A DNA stretch of 16,093 nt from Verrucomicrobia bacterium UBA3761. GTDB lineage: Bacteria > Verrucomicrobiota > Kiritimatiellia > RFP12 > UBA1067. The DNA lies in assembly GCA_002371135.1 (NCBI GenBank), contig DFGB01000068.1:1-16093 (forward strand), written 5' to 3'. Positions within the stretch are counted from its first letter, which is position 1; every line of letters starts with the position of its first letter. The translations under genes were made by a program, and so were the position numbers. Positions 6,791-13,200 of this stretch are shown here, piece by piece. The notes beneath the pieces are model-generated. The model was given only the letters and a program-made list of their open reading frames with translations, made no database searches and was not told where the DNA came from.

Positions 6791-7950
6791 TGTCTCCTTC
6801 CATACCATCCCCCGGCGAGATAATCGAACTCGAAATTTCGCAAGAAAGCGAAAGCCTCGCAAATTCCCTCCTCCGCCATGATGCGCTGAACGGCAAAATT
6901 ACCAGCGTATCGTTTGCCGCCCATTCATCGCTCGTGCAAAAGAACGGCTGGCTTCAAGCGAGATACCACGAAGACGGCGATATTTCACTCTCGGATTTCC
7001 TTTCTTTCAACAGCGTCTTTCGCATCAATCCCTTCCAGGTCGGCGCCAAACGCCCCATGTCGAAAAAAGACTTCCTCGCCTGGCGCAAGGAAGTCGTCGC
7101 TCTCTTCGAGTTGTCGCCTCTCCTCGAAAGCCCCGTCATCGCGCTTTCCAACGGCGAGACGCGGCGCGCCCTTCTCGCCCGCGCCATTCTCAAGCGCCCG
7201 CGCGTTCTAATCCTGCACGACCCCTTCTCCGGCCTCGACGCTCGCCAACGTTCGCGACTGAAAGAGATTCTTCGCGCTCTTGCCGCCCGCAGATTCGCCA
7301 TAGTCCTCCTTTGCCGCAACAAGGATGAATTTTTATCGCAGAGACGCAAAGGCGCAGAGTTTTCCGGCAATAGAAAAGCCATCTCTGCGGCTCTGCGTCT
7401 CTGCGACAAAAAAGGAACCCCCTCCCCCTCCGGCAATCGAAAAACCCTTCGCGCGCCCGTAATTGAAATCGAAAATCTCGATCTTTCGCTCGGTCCCCGC
7501 CGCCTCTTTTCAAATTTCTCGTGGACTGTCCGCAAAGGCGAGCGCTGGGTGCTCAAAGGCCCGAACGGCAGCGGCAAGACGACCCTCCTCTCGCTCGTCA
7601 CAGGCGACAACCCTCGCGCCTACGCCTGCCCGGTCAAGGTATTTGGCCTCGCGCGCAAGCCCGGCGTCACCCTCGCATCAATTCGTTCGCGGATTGGCCT
7701 CGCCAGCCCCGAAATGCAGGCATACCTTGCAATCCCGCCCCGCGAACTCGTCTCAAACGCCATCGCCGCCAAGCCTGGCCTCCTGCTTCTCGACGAGCCT
7801 TTCATGAACATGTCCCAGGACGAACGCAGCGAAGCCACGCGCGAAATCCTCGCGTTCCTCGATCGCCACCCGCGCGTTGCGGCGATTCTCGTCTCCCACC
7901 GCGACGACGAAATACCGTCTGGCTTTGATTTGCTGAAGGAGTTGCAATGA
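6790..7950 (+). CDS. Degenerate ModF-like tandem ABC ATPase
   Basis: A 386-aa soluble protein with two ABC half-domains, most like ModF/PhrA (E. coli photorepair protein, function poorly understood). Half 1 (1-177) has no Walker A. It keeps a signature-like LSNGE at 119-123, a Walker B region VLILHDPF at 139-146 (H-D instead of D-E), a D-loop SGLD, and C-R where the switch His would be. Half 2 (210-386) has a perfect Walker A, GPNGSGKTT, at 257-265, LLLLDEPF at 331-338 and switch H370. The helical segment with the LSGGQ signature is missing: the sequence passes from RELVSNAI almost straight to Walker B. The linker (181-208) is encoded by a CGCAGAG stem-loop repeat. GGAGGA at 6774-6779 and an ATG sharing 1 nt with the tlyA stop (TGATG) fix the start. 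The open frame and coupling argue for expression, but a decaying gene is possible. Confidence 0.8.
   Translation: MSPSIPSPGEIIELEISQESESLANSLLRHDALNGKITSVSFAAHSSLVQKNGWLQARYHEDGDISLSDFLSFNSVFRINPFQVGAKRPMSKKDFLAWRKEVVALFELSPLLESPVIALSNGETRRALLARAILKRPRVLILHDPFSGLDARQRSRLKEILRALAARRFAIVLLCRNKDEFLSQRRKGAEFSGNRKAISAALRLCDKKGTPSPSGNRKTLRAPVIEIENLDLSLGPRRLFSNFSWTVRKGERWVLKGPNGSGKTTLLSLVTGDNPRAYACPVKVFGLARKPGVTLASIRSRIGLASPEMQAYLAIPPRELVSNAIAAKPGLLLLDEPFMNMSQDERSEATREILAFLDRHPRVAAILVSHRDDEIPSGFDLLKELQ
7330..7413. repeat. CGCAGAG-family stem-loop repeat, copy 2, inside the ABC ATPase gene
   Basis: Left arm TTTTTATCGCAGAGACGCAA plus GGCGCAGAG (7330-7359); right arm CTCTGCGGCTCTGCGTCT plus CTGCGACAAAAAA (7383-7413). 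The arms are inverted copies over about 30 nt with few mismatches and a loop of about 23 nt. The T-run/A-run borders match copy 1 at 3156-3270. It is read through without a stop codon, giving roughly residues 181-208 (FLSQRRKG to CDKK), in the linker between the two ATPase halves. Confidence 0.85.
7363..7443. repeat. 15-nt direct repeat around the right arm of copy 2
   Basis: TCCGGCAATAGAAAA at 7363-7377 and TCCGGCAATCGAAAA at 7429-7443 differ at one base and are 66 nt apart (start to start). One lies in the loop of the stem-loop repeat, the other just after it. Both are read in the same frame, giving SGNRK twice. They may mark a duplication or the edge of an insertion. Confidence 0.65.
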
Positions 7951-9188
7951 ACATCGCAAAACCAGAGATTCTAGCCCCCGCCGGCGATTGGACGTGCCTC
8001 GCTGCGGCATTGCAGGCCGGCGCCGATGCCGTCTACTTCGGCCTCGGCACGTTCAACATGCGCGCAAGAAGCGGCGTCAATTTCAAAGAAGAGGACTTGC
8101 CGGAAATCGCCAGACGCTGCGGCAATGTCAAGCGCTACCTCACGCTCAACGCGATAATGTTCGAAGGCGAGAAGGAAAGCGTAGAGAAGACCATCGTCGC
8201 GGCGAAAGACTTCGTCGATGCATTCATCGTCTCCGACTGGGGCGTCATATCGCTGTGCAAGAAACACGGCGTCCCCTTCCACATCTCTACGCAGATGAGC
8301 GTCTCCAACTCCGCCGCGGTCGAGTTCCTTCTCGCGCAAGGCGCCGGGCGCATCGTCCTCGCGCGCGAATGCACTCTTGCCGAGGTGGCCGAAATCATCC
8401 GCAAAACCGGCGCTGAAATCGAATGCTTCGTCCACGGCGCCCAATGCGTGGCGGAGTCCGGGCGATGCCTGATGAGCCACGAAGCCTTTGGCAAGTCTGC
8501 ATGCCGCGGCGAATGCCACCAGCCATGCCGCCGGCGCTTCCTCTTGAAGGCCGTCGATCTCTACTCGGACGCGGACGGCAACCCGGTCCACGAGTCGGAT
8601 ACGTCGTTCATCGTCCAGGGCAAGACCGTGCTTTCCGCAAAGGATTTGTGCTCTCTCGGCTTCATCGATAAATTGATGGCGGCGGGAATCGCGAGTTTCA
8701 AGATCGAAGGCCGCGCGAGGAACGCCGAGTACGTCAAGACGTGCACTCTCGCATATCGTCGCGCCGTGGACGCCATCGCGGCCGGCGCGTACACTCCGGA
8801 GCTCGTCGCGGAATTGCGCCGCGAAGTCGAGCGCGTATTCCATCGCGAATTTTCGACCGGCCTCTTCTACGGCCGCCCGGGCGAAGACCAGTTCACCGAC
8901 TCCGAGGATTCCCTCGCGACCACCGTCAAGCGCCATGTCGGCATCGTAATCGACTACTTCAGAAAAGCCGGCATCGTGCAAGTGAAAATCCAGGACCACG
9001 CGATCAAGCCAGGCGATACTCTCCAGATACACGGCCCCACGACGGGCGTCGAGGAGTTTACGCTCTCGGAACTCAAGCGCGACGACGAAGTTCTGCAATC
9101 GGCGGGCCGCGGCGAGTGGGCCACATTCCCCGCCCCGCGCTGCCGCGTAGGCGACAAGGTGTTCTACATCGAAAAGCGGAGCAACTAG
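7947..9188 (+). CDS. U32-family [4Fe-4S] protein, TrhP/RlhA-like hydroxylase candidate
   Basis: A 413-aa member of the U32 'peptidase' family. Characterised members (TrhP, RlhA, UbiU/UbiV) are prephenate-dependent, O2-independent hydroxylases acting on tRNA U34, 23S C2501 or ubiquinone precursors rather than proteases. The N-terminal barrel starts with PEILAPAGDW and AGADAVYFGL. HISTQMSVSN follows, then the family core FVHGAQC...SGRC. Cysteines at 167, 174, 190 and 194 match the four-Cys iron-sulfur pattern; C160 and C186 are extra. The C-terminal part (SFKIEGRARNAEYV, then a beta domain from about 330) fits TrhP-type proteins of 400-450 aa. AAGGAG at 7936-7941 is 5 nt from the ATG, which overlaps the ABC stop by 4 nt. 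The substrate cannot be decided from sequence. TlyA two genes upstream makes RNA modification the more likely role. Confidence 0.88.
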   Translation: MNIAKPEILAPAGDWTCLAAALQAGADAVYFGLGTFNMRARSGVNFKEEDLPEIARRCGNVKRYLTLNAIMFEGEKESVEKTIVAAKDFVDAFIVSDWGVISLCKKHGVPFHISTQMSVSNSAAVEFLLAQGAGRIVLARECTLAEVAEIIRKTGAEIECFVHGAQCVAESGRCLMSHEAFGKSACRGECHQPCRRRFLLKAVDLYSDADGNPVHESDTSFIVQGKTVLSAKDLCSLGFIDKLMAAGIASFKIEGRARNAEYVKTCTLAYRRAVDAIAAGAYTPELVAELRREVERVFHREFSTGLFYGRPGEDQFTDSEDSLATTVKRHVGIVIDYFRKAGIVQVKIQDHAIKPGDTLQIHGPTTGVEEFTLSELKRDDEVLQSAGRGEWATFPAPRCRVGDKVFYIEKRSN

Positions 9189-9189
9189 C

Positions 9190-9963
9190 GTGAAACGCAA
9201 TCTCCATACGCATTCCACTTGGTGCGACGGCAAGAACACGCCGGAGGAAATGATCCTCTCCGCCATCGAAAAAGGCTTCGACACGCTCGGCTTCTCGTCC
9301 CACGCAATGCTTCCCGGCGACCCGTTCGACTGGCCCCTCACATCGTCGCGCATCGTCTCGTACGCCGCTGAAATCCGCGCTCTCGCGAAGAAGTATGCAG
9401 GCAAAATCGAGATCCTTTGCGGCGTCGAGGCGGATTACATCCGCGGCGCATGCTCTCCCGACCGCAGCGTATATTCTGCAATCTCCCCCGACTACATAAT
9501 CGGCTCCGTCCACTACATCGTAGCAGACGACGGCGAGTGGGTGTGCGTGGATGAATCGCCGGATTCTTTGCGCTCGGGAATCGACGCGCATTTCCACGGC
9601 GACGCGCGGTCGTTCATATGCAGGTATTTCGAGGCGCAGCGGGAAATGGCGTCGACTTGCAAGTTCGATATCATCGGCCATCCCGACCTCTGCCGCAAGT
9701 TCAATACGAAAGCCCCGTACTTCGACGAAGGCGCCTCATGGTATCGCGAGCAACTGGAAGCGACCGCCGAAGCCTTTGCAAAATCCGGCAAGACGGTGGA
9801 GATCAACACAGGCGGCATTTCACGCGGCTGGATCGATAGCGCCTACCCAAGCGATACCTTTCTGGCGATCCTCGCAGATAAAGGCGTCCCCTTCATCCTC
9901 TCGTCCGACGCCCACTCCGCCGCCTCCATCGACTGCGCCTTCGAGCGCTTCACGCAAATATGA
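9190..9963 (+). CDS. PHP-family phosphoesterase, histidinol-phosphatase type
   Basis: A 257-aa metal-dependent phosphatase of the PHP family, most like the HisJ/HisK type that makes histidinol from histidinol phosphate. The PHP metal-binding residues appear in order: H6 and H8 in NLHTHS, D13, H38 in SSHA, E80 in GVEADY, H108 in GSVHY, H164 in GHPD, and D240/H242 in SSDAH. The start is GTG at 9190, 1 nt after the U32 stop, with GGAG at 9178-9181 (8-nt spacing); starting later would lose the HTH motif. No other histidine biosynthesis gene is in the window, so the true substrate could be another phosphomonoester. It is the last gene of the coupled set and faces the convergent giant gene across a row of hairpins. 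Confidence 0.85.
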   Translation: MKRNLHTHSTWCDGKNTPEEMILSAIEKGFDTLGFSSHAMLPGDPFDWPLTSSRIVSYAAEIRALAKKYAGKIEILCGVEADYIRGACSPDRSVYSAISPDYIIGSVHYIVADDGEWVCVDESPDSLRSGIDAHFHGDARSFICRYFEAQREMASTCKFDIIGHPDLCRKFNTKAPYFDEGASWYREQLEATAEAFAKSGKTVEINTGGISRGWIDSAYPSDTFLAILADKGVPFILSSDAHSAASIDCAFERFTQI

Positions 9964-9965
9964 TA

Positions 9966-9993
9966 CGGGAGGGCCGCGCTCCTGCGCGGCCGC
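9966..9993. repeat. GGCCGCG palindromic element, copy A
   Basis: Begins 3 nt after the stop of the PHP gene. GGCCGCGC (9972-9979) and GCGCGGCC (9984-9991) form an 8-bp perfect stem with a TCCT loop, preceded by CGGGAGG. The reverse complement of the whole unit matches 15833-15859 closely, including the CCTCCCG tail. No T-run follows, so it is a poor intrinsic terminator. Confidence 0.75.
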
Positions 9994-10023
9994 ACAGGAG
10001 CCCCGCGATCCCGCTGTTCTGCG

Positions 10024-10043
10024 CCTGCGCGGAAACGCGCAGG
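10024..10043. repeat. GC hairpin with GAAA tetraloop, unit 1
   Basis: CCTGCGCG (10024-10031), loop GAAA, CGCGCAGG (10036-10043): an 8-bp perfect stem closed by a GNRA-type loop. TGTTCTGCGCC (10015-10025) leads into it and is repeated before the next hairpin. GTTGTTCT follows, a weak candidate tail for termination of the + strand operon. Confidence 0.75.
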
Positions 10044-10045
10044 GT

Positions 10046-10073
10046 TGTTCTGCGCCCGGCCGGAAACGGCCGG
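10046..10073. repeat. GC hairpin with GAAA tetraloop, unit 2
   Basis: TGTTCTGCGCC (10046-10056) repeats the lead-in of unit 1, 31 nt downstream. CCGGCCG (10056-10062), GAAA and CGGCCGG (10067-10073) then form a 7-bp perfect stem. The stem bases differ from unit 1 while pairing and loop are kept. GGTTGT (10043-10048) and ACAACC (10080-10085) could add an outer stem around it. Confidence 0.7.
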
Positions 10074-10085
10074 ACTCTCACAACC

Positions 10086-10111
10086 AAAAACCGCCCCCGG
10101 TGTGGGGGCGG
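10086..10111 (-). terminator. Rho-independent terminator of the giant - strand gene
   Basis: CCGCCCCC (10091-10098) and GGGGGCGG (10104-10111) form an 8-bp stem with a GGTGT loop. Read on the - strand, the hairpin is followed by TTTTTGG, a usual U-tract. It lies about 125 nt after the TAA of the giant gene. The 10112-10236 stretch between them shows no gene or clear motif. Confidence 0.7.
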
Positions 10112-10236
10112 CGAGGAAAGAAACGGGAACTACCAACCTCAAGACCATTTTCGTTGAGAGAGGTTTCAAGACGCCGTGTCTGCGTCAGGGATCTAGTCTG
10201 CCAGCAACTTCCATTTTCAATCCTCGAAAGTATTCT

Positions 10237-13200
10237 TTACTTCGTGTCGGAAGCCTCGACGGAGTAATACATCGTAGCCGTAGCGCTTCCAGTGGGGAGC
10301 TTCGCCGACAGCGTCGGAGCGTTTGAGCCATTGTAGTAGTCGGACCACTCGACTTCATCTTCAGCCTTCATTGATGAAGGGTCATTGCCGGACACGATAC
10401 GGTAACAAAGGCCGGGCTTCAGGTTCGCGGCACCAAGCGTCACCTTGCCAGTGGAAACGTCGACCGCCGCAGTCTCTACAAGGTTGCCGCCGACAACGCT
10501 CTCGTCAAGCGCCGCCGTCACGACCCACTTGCCCGTCGCGCTATCATACGCAACGTTCGTCTTGTAGTAGCCAGCCTGCAGCCCCTGCTCCTCCTGCGCC
10601 GCCGTCAGCACGACGGTGTAGCCCGCCGCCGCCGCCGTCGCATCTGCCTTACTATCGTAGCCGATGCTCGTGCCACCGGGCGTGATGTTCGTATCGACAG
10701 CCACGCTGTACACGTTCTCCGTCGGCCCGACAACCTTGTAGCCGTTCACGCCGCACACGAACGTCGCTCCACTCACGTTGGCATTCGCCGGTACCGTCAG
10801 CGTCGAATCCGTCCCCTGCAGCGTAACCGTGCCGGTTATGGCAGCCGAAGTCCCACCGGTAATCTGCGCTGCGGTGCCGGCCGTGACGACGAGATTTGCA
10901 ATTGCCAGCGTATCGTCGCTGCCAATCGTCAACGCCGAGGCAGTGTCGATTGTGAGCGTGCCCGCAAACGCTACGTTCTCCCAGCACTGGAACCAGCCGT
11001 GCAGCGTGACGTCGCCCGTGAACCTGTAGCCGTTGTCAGCGATCTGGTTCAGGTAGCTATCATGACTATCGACGTTTACGACCTCGACATTGCAACCAAT
11101 CGTCATTTCGCTTCCCGTAAAGTTCTCGATGCCAGTCCAAGTCAGCTTGAGCGTACCGGAGCCGCCGATGTTACCGTAGAGCGACAGGTAGTTCCAGCCG
11201 CCGCCATCCTTCTGGAGCGTCACGTTGCCGTTGACTGTCATGCCTTTGGCCTTGTCACGCTCGCTCCACGGATCCCAGTTGTGGTCGGAAATATAGACCG
11301 TATAGGTTCCTGCTGGGAACACGACGTCGGTGTAGCTCGACGGGACGCACCCGTTCTCCCAGTTCGCCGCATCCTTCCAGCTTCCGGCGGAAACGGTGGA
11401 CTTCCACGTGCTCGTCGAGTTGTCGACGTCGGCATAGGTGGTGGTGCCGGCGGTGGAGTCCGTCGAGACGACGATCTCGTGGTTCGCCGTCGTGGCCGCA
11501 GGCGCGGACGCGATGCTCAGATTCTCGGTCTTCATCGTAATCGAAGCGCCGGAGGCCATCGAAACGGCGGTTGCCGAAATCGTGGTATCGAAGTAGTTCT
11601 TCGAGTTCGTGTAGTCGTTATTGATTGTCACCTTGCCCTGGAACGTCACCCCCGTGCCTTCAATAGGACTGTTCGCGCCGCCATTGCCTGCCCAGATGTA
11701 CGCACCCGTGCCGCTGCCGACCACAGTCGTGCCGTTGAACGTGAAGCCCTTATCGGCCCAGTCGCCCATGTAAGCGCCTTCGCCCAGCTTCACCGTCACC
11801 GCGCCGAAAGTCGGCTTGGCCGCATACACGATGAACCTGCCGCCGGCCTCGACCGTCACATTGCCGCCGAACTCGAACGCCGCCGTATTGAACCACGAGT
11901 CGCTCGCGGGGTTTGCAGTCGGCGCCTCTATAACCAGCGCGGGGGAGAACGCAATCGCCGCCCCGCTTTGGTTCTCTACGCCGACATGGTGGAGCTTCAC
12001 AATACCAGAACCGGTCACTGCACTATAGAGCTTGAGGACATTGTGGACATCAAGCGCCTTGCCCGTTTGGGCGAATTCGACCGTGCCGTTCACGGCCATT
12101 CCCGCGCACGCCGCAGTCGCAGTATCAATATACACCGTATATTCGCCAGAGGGGAATACAACCGCATTGCCAGATCCAGGCGCGACACCGAGATCCCAGT
12201 TTACGGCATCGCCCCAGTTGCCGCCATTCTCCGTCGCCGTCCAAGTCAGCGTCGCCGTTGCGCGATTGTCGACCAGCGTCGCAGTTCCGTCGCCGTTGTC
12301 CGTAAACGAGAAGCCAGCCGGAGCCGTCATCGACGAATCGTAGCCGGAGACCTTGATTGTCGCGGCAATCACCGCCGTCGCAGGCGCAATCCTCAGATTG
12401 TTTCCGGTGACAACGAGCGTACCGTTTTGAATCGTGCCCGCGATATCGAGCGAGGCGACAGTCTGCGTCAACCCGCCCAGGTCGAGAGTGGAACCTGCCT
12501 GCATTACAACAGCCGCAGCTCCTAACGGAGCATATGTAACGCTGCCGATGCCCCACTTCGCCATAAGGAATGCCTCAATGGCCGCGCGCTCGTCGTGAGT
12601 GAAGTCTTCGTTGTAGATTAGGATTTCAGCGATTGCACTGCCAGAATTGGCAGAGCCAAACTGCATATACTTGTCGCCGTTCGTGTTGAGCATCCAATTG
12701 CCGCAGACGGTGAGACACTGCTCGCCGCTGGAGAATGTATTGCCCGTAGCGCCATTCGAAAAAATGAAGCCCTGATCGGAGTAATTGTTGTTACCATTGC
12801 GGAACTTGTAATATGAAGTACTGCCATTCCCTGTCGTAATCTGGTAGCTGTTTCCGCCCGAACTGGCCGAGTCATTCAGCGGCGTAATCCATGTCGCGGC
12901 ACTACCGCCATGCTTCCAGACCAGGAACGTCGTCATGTCGTGTACGGTCGTAGTTTTCGCACCATCCTGGAATCTCGCCGTATTCATCAAGAACACCTTG
13001 CGGCCGCCAAACAGTGAATTATCGTTCTCGACAACCGTGACGACACTCGCTGCAGTAGGAGTGCAAGTGGTAGAGCCGCCGACCAAATCAGTAACAGCCG
13101 TGACATAGCCATCCTCGACGGTTATGACGCTGTTCGCCGCATCGTAGTTGCGTACAGCCGTCCCGAGCGAGTAAGGGTTGCCGAGCGCGACCGTGCTGCC

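Noticed and set aside
7971..9404. 477-codon open frame on the - strand opposite the U32 and PHP genes
   Set aside because: It is a shadow of GC-rich codon use: the + strand frame has full family motifs, while the - strand product is rich in Arg/Ala/Asp/Glu with no recognisable domain.
10999..12525. 508-codon + strand frame opposite the giant gene
   Set aside because: Arg-rich, domain-free translation antisense to a continuous 1850-codon frame that has a signal peptide, RBS and terminator.
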